A stretch of DNA of 64,000 nucleotides. Source: Trichopria drosophilae. Lineage: Eukaryota > Arthropoda > Insecta > Hymenoptera > Diapriidae. The stretch is from positions 55,064,001 to 55,128,000 of the forward strand of contig CM059582.1 in NCBI GenBank assembly GCA_030407085.1. Reading direction: 5' to 3'. Position 1 is the first letter of the stretch; each line of letters starts with the position of its first letter. Below are positions 1 to 10,170 of the stretch, one piece after another. Below the pieces are notes generated by a model, which saw only the letters and a program-made list of their open reading frames with translations, had not been told where the DNA came from and ran no database searches. Made by a program: the position numbers and the translations under genes.

Positions 1-1020
1 CGCCGTATTCCAGGAAACGGCAATATGAACAGCAATCATCAGCGTCGGTGCTTCGAGGACAAGCACTACTAAGGGAAAAATGGATGCACCGTACAAAAGG
101 CAGGCGAAAAGTAAAGATATATCCAGCGCAAAATGTCGGCGAAATGTTACGAAAATGTACTTAAAATACAATCGATATATGATTACAATCAAGTTGTCGG
201 TATACACATGCGTGTTTTGTCAGAAAAATGTGAATTTTGATTTATTAATAAATTAGACATCATTATTCAATTTATATATTGAAACGTTTTTATTAACCTG
301 ATCACCTATATTAATGGGTTAGTTATGATGAATATTTATTAATAAACATTCATTTTTACAAACATTGTTCTACTTTTGCGGTGAAAAAATCGATATATTC
401 AATATTATATTATCTTAGAATGGTTTTTCAACGTCTGCGATCTAACGATTAAGACCCGTTCATCGCAAGCATACCCCTCAGGTTTGAATCCCGTAACGGA
501 GTTTCGAATTCTTTAGATTTGTGATTCCTGATATCTTTCATTTATATATAAGAGTAATATTTCTAACTGGTCATAATAATGCCGTAAATAGAAAAATGTA
601 TTTTCTTCGTTAACGTTAATTAGCAAGACAATGGATGTTTCTCTTTGAAAACTACACTGCCGATATATTAGACAATCTACAATATTCCTTAATATAGTTC
701 ATGATTAATACTGTCATCATTTTTAGAATTGCCTTACTAGAATTGGCTGAATTTTTTTATGAATTTTTCGGTTTTAAATATCGCATTACGTAGAGGACCC
801 TTCGGTACTCAAATAATACACAACAACGAGCAGTGGAAATGTTATTATTCGTATACCTCACATAATTCTTCAAAATATGGGATTATAACGTCCGCTCCTT
901 ATCAGACCATCTGTTCCCATCTGCATTCCTAGACATTCTAGGATGTGTACACGTCAAACTTTCCTTATTGCATCAGTTTAAGCACAGTCGTGATAGAAGC
1001 GACATTCAAGCTGCAGTAAA

Positions 1021-1344
1021 ATGGCTCCTCCAACTTACACTCTAGCCACTGTTTCACCGATGGAGGAATCAAGGATTCCAGCAAGCTCTGACAATCCGTC
1101 GGAGCAAGGAACGACCGACTCAACGTTGCCGTCTTCATCAGCGCAGTTTTCATCGCCTTGCGAAGCTACCAGGAGGATCTCGCCGTATTCCAGGAAACGG
1201 CAATATGAACAGCAATCATCAGCGTCGGTGCTTCGAGGACAAGCACTACTAAGGGAAAAATGGATGCACCGTACAAAAGGCAGGCGAAAGGTAAAGATAT
1301 ATCCAGCGCAGAATGTCGGCGAAATGTTACGAAAATGTACTTAA
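1021..1344 (+). CDS. Hypothetical 107-residue frame of satellite unit (copy 1)
   Basis: An unrecognised, Ser/Thr/Pro-rich N-terminal half (residues 1-50) is followed by a basic, Arg/Lys-rich C-terminal half (residues 50-107, with a KGRRKVK patch that could bind nucleic acid). There is no signal peptide or membrane segment. The ATG context (AAAATGG) is good. The same frame is open in all four complete units, with only a few residue changes between copies. This could reflect selection, but recent array homogenisation alone would also keep it open. A conserved 73-residue antisense frame overlaps it (1166-1387). It could be a captured first exon or pure satellite; function unknown. Confidence 0.35.
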   Translation: MAPPTYTLATVSPMEESRIPASSDNPSEQGTTDSTLPSSSAQFSSPCEATRRISPYSRKRQYEQQSSASVLRGQALLREKWMHRTKGRRKVKIYPAQNVGEMLRKCT

Positions 1345-1602
1345 AATACAATCGATATATGATTACAATCAATTTGTAGGTATACACATGCGTGTTTTGT
1401 CAGAAAAATGTGAATTTTGATTTATTAATAAATTAGACATCATTATTCAATTTATATATTGAAACGTTTTTATTATTAACCTGATCACCTATATTAATGG
1501 GTTAGTTAAGATGAATATTTATTAATAAACATTCATTTTTACAAACATTGTTCTACTTTTGCGGTGCAAAAATCGATATATTCAATATTATATTATCTTA
1601 GA

Positions 1603-1690
1603 ATGGTTTTTCAACGTCTGCGATCTAACGATTAAGACCCGTTCATCGCAAGCATACCCCTCAGGTTTGAATCCCGTCACGGAGTTTCGA
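1603..1690 (+). other. Box B-like tRNA-related segment in satellite unit
   Basis: The segment contains GGTTTGAATCC, ten of eleven bases matching the Pol III internal box B consensus, about 40 nt after a weak box A-like stretch (TCTAACGATTAAGACC). It recurs in every unit (near 480, 1665, 2840, 4015 and 5195), with the box B degrading to GGTTTGGATCC or GGGTTGGATCC in some copies. The T-stem pairs only partly and I could not fold a full cloverleaf, so this is a tRNA-like relic or chance, not a tRNA gene. Confidence 0.25.
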
Positions 1691-2199
1691 ATTCTTTACA
1701 ATTGTGATTCCAGATATCTTTCATTTATATATAAAAGTAATATTTCTAACTGGTCATAATAATGCCGTAAATAGAAAAATGTATTTTCTTCGTTTACGTT
1801 AATTAGCAAGACAATGGATGTTTCTCTTTGAAAACTACACTGCCGATATATTAGACAATCTACAATATTCCTTAATATAGTTCATGATTAATACTGTCAT
1901 CATTTTTAGAATCGCCTTACTAGAATTGGCTGAATTTTTTATTAATTTTTCGGTTTTAAATATCGCATTACGTAGAGGACCCTTCGGTACTCAAATAATA
2001 CACAACAACGAGCAGTGGAAATGTTATTCGTATACCTCACATAATTCTTCAAAATATGGGATTATGACGTCCGCTCCTTATCAGACCATCTGTTCCCATC
2101 TGCATTCCCAGACATTCTAGGATGTGTACACGTCAAACTTTCCTTATTGCATCAGTTTAAGCACAGTCGTGATAGAAGCGACATTCAAGCTGCAGTAAA

Positions 2200-2523
2200 A
2201 TGGCTCCTCCAACTAACACTCTAGCCACTGTTTCACCGATGGAGGAATCAAGGATTCCAGCAAGCTCTGACAATCCGTCGGAGCAAGGAACGACCGACTC
2301 AACGTTGCCGTCTTCATCAGCGCAGGTTTCATCGCCTTGCGAAGCTACCAGGAGGATCTCGCCGTATTCCAGGAAACGGCAATATGAACAGCAATCATCA
2401 GCGTCGGTGCTTCGAGGACAAGCACTACTAAGGGAAAAATGGATGCACCGTACAAAAGGCAGGCGAAAAGTAAAGATATATCCAGCGCAAAATGTCGGCG
2501 AAATGTTACGAAAATGTACTTAA
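2200..2523 (+). CDS. Hypothetical 107-residue frame of satellite unit (copy 2)
   Basis: Second copy of the satellite frame. It differs from copy 1 at residue 6 (Asn instead of Tyr) and near residue 43 (Val instead of Phe). Start context, length and stop are unchanged. As for the other copies, no domain is recognisable beyond a basic C-terminal half. Confidence 0.35.
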   Translation: MAPPTNTLATVSPMEESRIPASSDNPSEQGTTDSTLPSSSAQVSSPCEATRRISPYSRKRQYEQQSSASVLRGQALLREKWMHRTKGRRKVKIYPAQNVGEMLRKCT

Positions 2524-3378
2524 AATACAATCGATATATGATTACAATCAAGTTGTCGGTATACACATGCGTGTTTTGTCAGAAAAATGTGAATTTTGAT
2601 TTATTAATAAATTAGACATCATTATTCAATTTATATATTGAAACGTTTTTATTAACCTGATCACCTATATTAATGGGTTAGTTAAGATGAATATTTATTA
2701 ATAAACATTCATTTTTACAAACATTGTTCTACTTTTGCGGTGAAAAAATCGATATATTCAATATTATATTATCTTAGAATGGTTTTTCAACGTCTGCGAT
2801 CTAACGTTAAGACCCGTTCATCGCAAGCATACCCCTCAGGTTTGGATCCCGTCACGGAGTTTCGAATTCTTTAGAATTATGATTCCTGATATCTTTCATT
2901 TATATATAAAAGTAATATTTCTAACTGGTCATAATAATGCCGTAAATAGAAAAATGTATTTTCTTCATTCACGTTAAATAGCAACACAATGGATGTTTCT
3001 CTTTGAAAACTACACTGCCGATATATTAGACAATCTACAATATTCCTTAATATAGTTCATGATTAATACTATCATCATTTTTAGAATTGCCTTACTAGAA
3101 TTGGCTGAATTTTTTTATGAATTTTTCGGTTTTAAATATCGCATTACGTAGAGGACCCTTCGGTACTCAAATAATACACAACAACGAGCAGCGGAAATGT
3201 TATTATTCGTATACCTCACATAATTCTTCAAAATATGGGATTATGACGTCCGCTCCTTATCAGACCATCTGTTCCCATCTGCATTCCCAGACATTCGAGG
3301 ATGTGTACAGGTCAAACTTTCGTTATTGCATCAGTTTAAGCACAGTCGTGATAGAAGCGACATTCAAGCTGCAGTAAA

Positions 3379-3702
3379 ATGGCTCCTCCAACTAACACTC
3401 TAGCCACTGTTTCACCGATGGAGGAATCAAGGATTCCAGCAAGCTCTGACAATCCGTCGGAGCAAGGAACGACCGACTCAACGTTGCCGTCTTCATCAGC
3501 GCAGGTTTCATCGCCTTGCGAAGCTACCAGGAGGATCTCGCCGTATTCCAGGAAACGGCAATATGAACAGCAATCATCAGCGTCGGTGCTTCGAGGACAG
3601 GCACTACTAAGGGAAAAATGGATGCACCGTACAAAAGGCAGGCGAAAAGTAAAGATATATCCAGCGCGGAATGTCGGCGAAATGTTTCAAAAATGTACTT
3701 AA
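3379..3702 (+). CDS. Hypothetical 107-residue frame of satellite unit (copy 3)
   Basis: Third copy. The last residues differ most (an Arg for Gln near residue 97, then Phe-Gln in place of Leu-Arg near residues 103-104), yet the frame still ends at the same TAA. The upstream 260 bases are open in frame too, but that is shared array sequence and not evidence of a longer protein. Confidence 0.35.
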   Translation: MAPPTNTLATVSPMEESRIPASSDNPSEQGTTDSTLPSSSAQVSSPCEATRRISPYSRKRQYEQQSSASVLRGQALLREKWMHRTKGRRKVKIYPARNVGEMFQKCT

Positions 3703-4555
3703 AATACAATCGATATATGATTACAATCAAGTTGTCGGTATACACATGCGTGTTTTGTCAGAAAAATGTGAATTTTGATTTATTAATAAATTAGACATCA
3801 TTATTCAATTTATATATTGAAACGTTTTTCTTAACCTGATCACCTATATTAATGGGTTAGTTAAGATGAATATTTATTAATAAACATTCATTTTTACAAA
3901 CATTGTTCTACTTTTGCGGTGAAAAAATCGATATATTCAATATTATATTATCTTAGAATGGTTTTTCAACGTCTGCGATCTAACGATTAAGACCCGTTCA
4001 TCGCAAGCATACCTCTCAGGGTTGGATCCCGGCACGGAGTTTCGAATTCTTTAGAATTGTGATTCCTGATATCTTTCATTTATATATAAAAGTAATATTT
4101 CTAACTGGTCATAATAATGCCGTAAATAGAAAAATGTATTTTCTTCGTTCACGTTAATTAGCAAGACAATGGATGTTTCTCTTTGAAAACTATACTGCCG
4201 ATATATTAGACAATCTACAATATTCCTTAATATAATTCATGATTAACACTATCATCATTTTTAGAATTGCCTTACTAGAATTGGCTGAATTTTTTTATTA
4301 ATTTTTCGGTTTTAAATATCGCATTACGTAGAGGACCCTTCGGTACTCAAATAATACACAACAACGAGCAGTGGAAATGTTATTCGTATACCTCACATAA
4401 TTCTTCAAAATATGGGATTATGACGTCCGCTCCTTATCAGACCATCTGTTCCCATCTGCATTCCCAGACATTCTAGGATGTGTACACGTCAAACTTTCCT
4501 TATTGCATCAGTTTAAGCACAGTCGTGATAGAAGCGACATTCAAGCTGCAGTAAA

Positions 4556-4879
4556 ATGGCTCCTCCAACTAACACTCTAGCCACTGTTTCACCGATGGAG
4601 GAATCAAGGATTCCAGCAAGCTCTGACAATCCGTCGGAGCAAGGAACGACCGACTCAACGTTGCCGTCTTCATCAGCGCAGTTTTCATCGCCTTGCGAAG
4701 CTACCAGGAGGATCTCGCCGTATTCCAGGAAACGGCAATATGAACAGCAATCATCAGCGTCGGTGCTTCGAGAACAAGCACTACTAAGGGAAAAATGGAT
4801 GCACCGTACAAAAGGCAGGCGAAAAGTAAAGATATATCCAGCGCAGAATGTCGGCGAAATGTTACGAAAATGTACTTAA
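4556..4879 (+). CDS. Hypothetical 107-residue frame of satellite unit (copy 4)
   Basis: Fourth complete copy. It carries a Gly-to-Glu change near residue 73 and is otherwise nearly identical to copy 1 in its C-terminal half. It supports a frame maintained across the array, with the caveat that all copies are young. Confidence 0.35.
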   Translation: MAPPTNTLATVSPMEESRIPASSDNPSEQGTTDSTLPSSSAQFSSPCEATRRISPYSRKRQYEQQSSASVLREQALLREKWMHRTKGRRKVKIYPAQNVGEMLRKCT

Positions 4880-5731
4880 AATACAATCGATATATGATTA
4901 CAATCAAGTTGTAGGTATACACATACGTGTTTTGTCAGAAAAATGTGAATTTTGATTTATTAATAAATTAGACATCATTATTCAATTTATATATTGAAAC
5001 GTTTTTATTAACCTGATCACCTATATTAATGGGTTAGTTAAGATGAATATTTATTAATAAACATTCATTTTTACAAACATTGTTCTACTTTTGCGGTGAA
5101 AAAATCGATATATTCAATATTATATTATCTTAGAATGGTTTTTCAACGTCTGCGATCTAACGTTAAGACCCGTTCATCGCAAGCATACCCCTCAGGTTTG
5201 GATCCCGTCACGGAGTTTCGAATTCTTTAGAATTGTGATTCCTGATATCTTTCATTTATATATAAAAGTAATATTTCTAACTGGTCATAATAATGCCGTA
5301 AATAGAAAAATGTATTTTCTTCGTTCACGTTAATTAGCAAGACAATGGATGTTTCTCTTTGAAAACTACACTGCCGATATATTAGACCATCTACAATATT
5401 CCTTAATATAGTTCATGATTAATACTATCATCATTTTTAGAATTGCCTTACTAGAATTGGCTGAATTTTTTTATGAATTTTTCGGTTTTAAATATCGCAT
5501 TACGTAGAGGACCCTTCGGTACTCAAATAATACACAACAACGAGCAGTGGAAATGTTATTCGTATACCTCACATAATTCTTCAAAATATGGGATTATGAC
5601 GTCCGCTCCTAATCAGACCATCTGTTCCCATCTGCATTCCCAGACATTCTAGGATGTGTACAGGTCAAACTTTCGTTATTGCATCAGTTTAAGCACAGTC
5701 GTGATAGAAGCGACATTCAAGCTGCAGTAAA

Positions 5732-5914
5732 ATGGCTCCTCCAACTAACACTCTAGCCACTGTTTCACCGATGGAGGAATCAAGGATTCCAGCAAGCTCT
5801 GACAATCCGTCGGAGCAAGCAACGACCGACTCAACGTTGCCGTCTTCATCAGCGCAGGTTTCATCGCCTTGCGAAGCTACCAGGAGGATCTCGCCTTATA
5901 CGATTCTTACATAA
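5732..5914 (+). pseudogene. Truncated fifth copy of the satellite frame
   Basis: This copy matches the other units up to about base 5894 (residue 55) and then runs into unrelated transposase-derived sequence, ending after five foreign residues. It marks the edge of the satellite array. Confidence 0.7.
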
Positions 5915-6310
5915 TCGCCAATAAAAGGTATTTGACTGTTTGGAATGACATTAGCTAACATTTTCCACGATTTAATTAAATCATTCACAGATTCAACAAC
6001 CCATCGGATTTTTGTTACCAGTCTCGATTCGTTCCCGCTTTCAGTATCGTGTTGTTTTCCTTTTTCCAGGAAATGAGGCATTTTTGGTAACAATCCATAT
6101 TCTTCCAAAGTCATTATTGAATCTCGGAATCCACGATCCACAACCATAATATCCTCTGGCCATAACCATTCTAAAAGTTCAGATTATTCATAATATTGGC
6201 ATCATTATTCTTGCCATCAGCAAAGTAGGGATCGGAAACCTGTAAAATTTATCCCGTAGAGCTAACAAACATCATAGGTTTAACCAGAGGTCTTCCTTTT
6301 GTAATGTATT
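5896..6310 (-). pseudogene. Harbinger/ISL2EU-like transposase, C-terminal fragment
   Basis: The minus-strand frame 6147-5896 encodes VVDRGFRD, then [12 protein letters not shown]: the second-aspartate and final-helix region of the DDE_Tnp_4 fold found in PIF/Harbinger-ISL2EU transposases, which excise and insert DNA in the nucleus. Reading on upstream gives KGRPLVKPMM and DPYFADGKNNDA, also typical of this family, but only after an in-frame stop and a frameshift around 6180-6260, so the gene is dead. The N-terminal part of the same gene lies at about 7520-8133 on the same strand; the middle has been lost or displaced by gypsy-derived sequence. The fragment abuts the end of the satellite array. 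Confidence 0.75.
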
Positions 6311-6420
6311 TGAAGACCGAGGACGATCTTATAGTCAGGATAGCCGAATTATAATATATTTTAATACTTAGCTCATTTTTAATTTGATATATTGAATTTA
6401 GAAATTGTTAAAAAGCGAAC
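6311..6420. other. Unassigned AT-rich spacer
   Basis: Sequence between the transposase fragment and the gypsy reverse transcriptase fragment. Nothing is recognised in it. Confidence 0.5.
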
Positions 6421-6954
6421 ACCACAATAGCGTTTGTTCAGTTGTTTAAAAAAAAAATTCTACAAATTTTCTAAAATAGGAGCACAATCCTAAGAAACTT
6501 TGTAATTCCCGTTTATTTCGAGGTATCCGAAAATTAGTGGCAGCATCAATTCCCTTTTTTGTAGGTTGAATACCTTCTTTCGTGACAATATAACCTAAAT
6601 ATTCGATTTGTGTTTGTAAAAAATTACATTTATCTAATCGTAGTATTAGTTTATTTTTTACTAGAACTTTAAAAACTTTTTTTAATGAATTCAGATGTTC
6701 AGTTAAAGTATTACTCGCAACAAGGATGTCATCCATATAAACCACAACATCTCCAGAACGCAATAATTCTTGAAATATTGTATTTATAAAGCGCATAAAA
6801 ACCGAAGGTGCAGTTTTAAGGCCAAAAGGCATTTTTAGATATTCATACTGACCTACAGGTGTCACAAATGCCGTATATTTAATCGAATCATCATTTATTT
6901 TAACACCACAGGGAATACCACAATAGCGTTTGTTCAGTTGTTTAAAAAAAAAAT
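6421..6954. repeat. Exact 38-bp direct repeats flanking the gypsy RT fragment
   Basis: Bases 6421-6458 and 6917-6954 are identical, including a run of ten A. On the minus strand both copies are read in the same frame, as FFFKQLNKRYCG, once at the start and once at the end of the reverse transcriptase frame. The arrangement suggests template switching or repair-mediated duplication of an internal piece, not an LTR pair. Confidence 0.8.
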
Positions 6955-6991
6955 GTAACCTAAAGAGGAGAAAGACAGATTCATTCGTCAA
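6446..6991 (-). pseudogene. pol: Ty3/gypsy reverse transcriptase fragment
   Basis: A 181-residue frame. It shows the reverse transcriptase palm: a YTAFVTPVGQYEYLKMPFGL-type segment (residues ~40-60), then APSVFMRF, the catalytic YMDD (~residue 105), the thumb segment CNFLQTQIEYLGYIV, and the LQSFLGLCSYFRKF segment that leads towards RNase H. The enzyme would copy element RNA into DNA in cytoplasmic particles. Upstream fingers, protease, RNase H and integrase are all missing, so it is a fragment. Both ends carry the same short in-frame peptide because of a 38-bp direct repeat. It lies head-to-head with the Gag fragment at 7160 (opposite strand), so the two do not form one intact element. Confidence 0.9.
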
Positions 6992-7159
6992 TCAGCTGTC
7001 AAGGAAGAAAAATGTCAATAAATAGAAGATTTTCCTAATAAACTTTGACGACTTGTTATTATCTCAAGCCATTACAATTTCAGAAGTGGGATCGACTACA
7101 TATAATTACAGTGAAATTATCTATTAAAATTTATATCGAATTATATTGAATTTTTACTG

Positions 7160-7525
7160 GTGAAACGAAAAATGGTTGACAGTTACGAATTTAATCAAAT
7201 GAGGTGTACTGAACTGAGATCAATTTTGAAGCGACTAGGATATCCGACGCATGGAACTAAAGCCGAATTAGTTCTTAGACTGATGGAAGCAGATCCTGAA
7301 GGAACAACTTTGAATAATGTCACAGAAGGAATGGAAGAAGAAGCGGTTGCTGAGGAGGCAGTTACCGATGAAGAGCATCAAAATCGTAACGATGATGAAA
7401 ATGAAGAATTAAATATTGCATCACAGCGACCAGAAGATGGGCTACCAGAGGATGACGGAAGAGACGGAAGAAGGCGATCTTTTGACATGTTGAATGAAAA
7501 TAGAAGACTACGAGAAGCAGAATGA
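7160..7525 (+). pseudogene. gag: SAP-domain Gag-like N-terminus (gypsy-type)
   Basis: A 121-residue frame. Residues ~14-42 form a SAP helix-extended loop-helix motif (MRCTELRSILKRLGYPTHGT, then KAELVLRLM), a DNA-binding fold that often opens Gag in insect Ty3/gypsy elements. A long acidic, Glu-rich linker (residues 48-100) and a basic RRLRE tail follow. The usual capsid and zinc-knuckle regions are absent; the frame ends where the transposase N-terminal sequence starts on the other strand. About 80 bases upstream, CAGAAGTGGGATCG looks like the primer-binding side of an LTR boundary, which would make 6993-7085 the tail of a 5' LTR. That part is a guess. Confidence 0.6.
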
Positions 7526-8133
7526 ATCTCTTTTCCGACAGCTCTTCGTGATAAACCAAAAAGGGTTGAGAGTATCGATTGAGACATGCCTGTTCGAAGT
7601 TTCATTAACAAAATAGCAAGACATGTTTTTGCACTTCTAGCACTTGTATTTCGGATTTTACTTTTGATATATTCAATGAGATTACTAAAATCTGCTGATG
7701 ATATGCCAGTTAAGCGACGATAGTCTAAATCATTCAAAGCTCCACGTGTGTCAAAATCCAAAGATTTTTTTTTCGCTAACACACGAAGACTATTCAACAA
7801 ATCTGATATTTCAGTACTATTCATACTGCTACTATTCATTGATATCTCTATTCGATTGACTTCGCTATCCTTGAAAACATTACCTGACAAATGTCGTTTA
7901 CAGCATCGTGCGTCACCTTGTATTATAACACCTCTGTTAACAAAAACCTGCATTTTAGCTTCTGTAGGTATACTTACCATAGACTTTTGACTTTTGCATA
8001 TTATGCAATATTTATATGATTTTGAGCACCTGGCGAAAGGAAGAGTTATGCTCTCTCCATTCATTGAATCGCAATTTTCTAGAATATTATATTCGGTGCT
8101 CTTACGTTTTTTGGCATTATTGTGAAAATGCAA
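7520..8133 (-). pseudogene. Harbinger/ISL2EU-like transposase, N-terminal fragment
   Basis: The minus-strand frame starts at 8133. It begins with a Cys/His-containing region (CSKSYKYCIICKSQK, then a later CCKRH), plausibly a zinc-binding DNA recognition domain. A linker and a GISSADFSNLIEYI segment follow, and then a helix-turn-helix (LAILLMKLRTGMSQSILSTL, FGLSRRAV), typical of ISL2EU transposases just before the catalytic core. Similarity ends around 7520, where gypsy Gag sequence occupies the opposite strand. The frame downstream of that point (to 7378) is antisense Gag and not real. The matching C-terminal fragment is at 5896-6310, so the two pieces bracket about 1.2 kb of foreign sequence. 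Confidence 0.7.
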
Positions 8134-8270
8134 GCTACCTTGGAAAGTTAAAACGAAAAATGGAATACAACAACCTGTTTATACTTTATACTATTCAGAT
8201 CTTCTGATACAAAATATTATGCGTGTGAAATAATTCGATTGTCACATTAACAATTTAAAAACTCAAGCCA
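8134..8270. other. Unassigned spacer
   Basis: AT-rich sequence upstream of the transposase start. No inverted repeat end of the transposon was found here. Confidence 0.4.
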
Positions 8271-8520
8271 CTCTAAGAAGCAAAAGCAATATGACATGCA
8301 CAGCTTTTCATGAAAAACAAATGATTAACGCTACGCGGCAACAGCAGTCATTTGTGTAAGACAAATGACAGCAGGTGCAAAATTTTTGTGTAAAACAAAT
8401 GAGAACTCTAAGGAGCAAAAGTAATATGACATGCACAGCTTTCAATGAAAAACAAATGATTAACATTACGTGGCAACAGCAGTCATTTGTGTAAAACAAA
8501 CGACAGTAGTCATTTGTTAA
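8271..8520 (+). repeat. 135-bp tandem duplication
   Basis: Bases 8271-8405 and 8406-~8520 are two diverged copies, starting CTCTAAG(A/G)AGCAAAAG. Each contains the palindromic pair CAGTCATTTGT ... ACAAATGACAG. Non-coding; family unknown. Confidence 0.8.
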
Positions 8521-8974
8521 TTTTTCACCTACAGTCATTTGTTGCGCCGAAGGGAACAGTATCTGCCACGTCCACGTCGTTGTTCCTGGGTAACGCTAAG
8601 AGTAGATAACCAAATCTTTACCAATAATTCTTAAAAGACACTTTAACAAGTTTTGGAACTGAATTTTTAAAATCTCATCACAGATTCGTAATCAGCGACC
8701 CCGAAAACCCCCGAGTAACGATTTTCACGCCAATTGCCCAACAATTTAACGTTTTTTGCATATATTTTTGACACTCTTTTTGAAAAATACCCCTAAAATC
8801 TAAGGGTTAATTTGACCAAAACACCCCCGTTTCACCTAAAATCAATAAAAACTTACTTTTTCTATCTTAAGAAAAAGTTTTCAACCGTTTAAATCAAAAT
8901 CCTAAGGGGGCGGAATATAGGCCTTAGGGGCCCTCCTCCTTTCAAGGGGTCAAAATAACATAGGAGCCTCCCCT
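8521..8974. other. Non-coding region with two dispersed repeat modules
   Basis: Bases 8562-8610 contain CACGTCCACGTCGTT followed by TCCTGGGTAACGCTAAG, which recurs with few changes at 47611-47650. Bases 8690-8720 contain GATTCGTAATCAGCGACCCC, a module also found at 25.6-27.1 kb and near 60.47 kb. The rest is unassigned. Confidence 0.5.
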
Positions 8975-9412
8975 TAAATAATTCTTGTAAGATATTTGCT
9001 TGGGATGACGGGTCAAATACACGAAAGTAAATAATAACATACAATGTCTAGATCGTGCTTCGATATAAGCTACTTAATAATTACAATGAAATAATCGAGA
9101 GACCGAAAAATGTGAAAATTACCGTCTCTGAAACGATGATCTATGGAACGGTATAGGACTAATTTAAAATGCAATTTATTAATGGTTTCAGATTCCCTCT
9201 ATCGGTAAAAAATAAATCAAAATGCCTATTTGTTAAAAAATACGTTTCGTCCCAAGTCCTCCGCTGGACTCGTCAGTAAGACTACAAAGGGCCCTGGCTT
9301 ATACGTAATGATAGTGTTTAAATGAAATTTTAACTATAATCTAAAAATGAAGGATTTTCTAGAATATAGTGATATTGAGAGAAATGCATTATTTTGGTAA
9401 TGTAGGAAACCC
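8975..9412 (-). repeat. Hammerhead repeat family 1, copy 1
   Basis: About 440 bp, present as a reverse complement at 23816-24265. On the plus strand it opens with the last codons of a non-LTR reverse transcriptase (a SCKIFAWDDGSNT-like reading at 8985-9035). It then carries the phrase GAGAGACCGAAAAATG and a hammerhead ribozyme in antisense orientation (9241-9308). Finding the same junction in two distant copies shows that the RT end and the ribozyme segment travelled together. Confidence 0.85.
9241..9308 (-). ncRNA. Hammerhead ribozyme (family 1, copy 1), slightly decayed
   Basis: On the minus strand the core CTGACGA, stem II closing pairs GTCC/GGAC and GAAA are all present. Stem III TACGT/ACGTA with the NUH site GTA is intact. 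Stem I has one mismatch (TAAGCC against GTCTTA), so activity may be reduced. It is a type III layout (stem III open). Confidence 0.8.
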
Positions 9413-9437
9413 AGTGACAAATTAATTGTAACTAGCG

Positions 9438-9568
9438 TTATTTCCTCGCTCGCTAACGCTCGCTCGGAGTGTGAGATTTTTGGTGTGTCTTTTGATAGAA
9501 TGGATGTGAATTTTGATAATTGATACAAATATTTAATAAATTGTTATGTTATGAAATCTTATGGGCAC
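9438..9568 (+). repeat. 131-bp dispersed repeat, partner at 25977-26108
   Basis: Starts TTTCCTCGCTCGCTAACGCT and ends GTTATGAAATCTTAT. The second copy, in the same orientation at 25977-26108, differs at about ten positions. Non-coding. Confidence 0.85.
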
Positions 9569-9835
9569 TAATCTGCAATGCGCATAACAGAGTATTTATT
9601 TGTATTATCGCGCGTGTCATTTCTTGGTAAAAATGTACTAGGGTTGTAGATGTGAAATTTCATATCGTTTAAAAAAAATTATCTGGATTTAATGTACAGA
9701 AGGTTAAATACAGCTGGAGCACATATTTTAAATATAAATCTAAAAATTCTATTTTTTAAAACTAAATAGTAGTTTTCGTATTAAGGGCGCAAATTTTACG
9801 CCCGGAAATTGATGGCCTTGTGCTCGAGGAAAGGT
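9569..9835. other. Unassigned, with a GGGCGTAAA-type palindrome end
   Basis: Mostly unassigned. At 9774-9805 the sequence TCGTATTAAGGGCGCAAATT ... TTTACGCCC matches a short palindromic module seen again near 15576, 57660, 58085 and 63775. Confidence 0.4.
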
Positions 9836-10170
9836 GCAATACCGGCATTTCCAAAATTAATATATCAAGCTTTTGGCTCAAAAAATTTGAATTTTTTTCG
9901 CTCGCTCAGAAACTTCGACCCAGTGGAGAGTCGGCTATTCCATAAGACTCGTTTGTTTACTACCAGCTTTCAATTATATTATAAAATTATATTGATATTT
10001 GGGGGTCCAATCATATTTAGGTCCAAGTGGTTTCGATAGATGTGTTACAACAATATAGTGTTTCTTACATGTATGAAAATTGAAAATGAGCATTTTCAAA
10101 ACTTCGACCCCGACAACAGGCAATACCGGCATTTCCAAAATTAATATATCAAGCTTTTGGCTCAAAAAAT
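9836..10170 (+). repeat. 51-bp direct repeats bracketing a 224-bp duplicated block
   Basis: Bases 9836-9886 and 10120-10170 are identical (GCAATACCGGCATTTCC...). The block between them (9898-10121) is repeated, essentially identical, at 15103-15326 inside the Helitron insertion. The 51-bp repeats look like a duplication produced when the block arrived. Confidence 0.85.

Larger units (their letters stand above)
1..5894 (+). repeat. 1.18-kb tandem satellite array, about five units
   Basis: Head-to-tail repeats with a period of 1176-1180 bp: base 1 matches base 1181, and the shared ATG recurs at 1021, 2200, 3379, 4556 and 5732. Units differ by scattered substitutions and small indels, so identity is high and homogenisation recent. 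The window opens inside a unit. The last unit stops within its open frame at about 5894, where transposase sequence begins. Each unit carries a 107-residue sense frame, an overlapping 73-residue antisense frame and a tRNA box B-like motif. I do not recognise the family. Confidence 0.95.

Noticed and set aside
1166..1387. 73-residue antisense frame repeated in every satellite unit
   Set aside because: It overlaps the sense frame, has no recognisable domain and its conservation follows from array homogenisation.
7378..7520. C-terminal extension of the transposase frame
   Set aside because: This stretch is the antisense of the Gag SAP-domain frame; transposase similarity ends around 7520.
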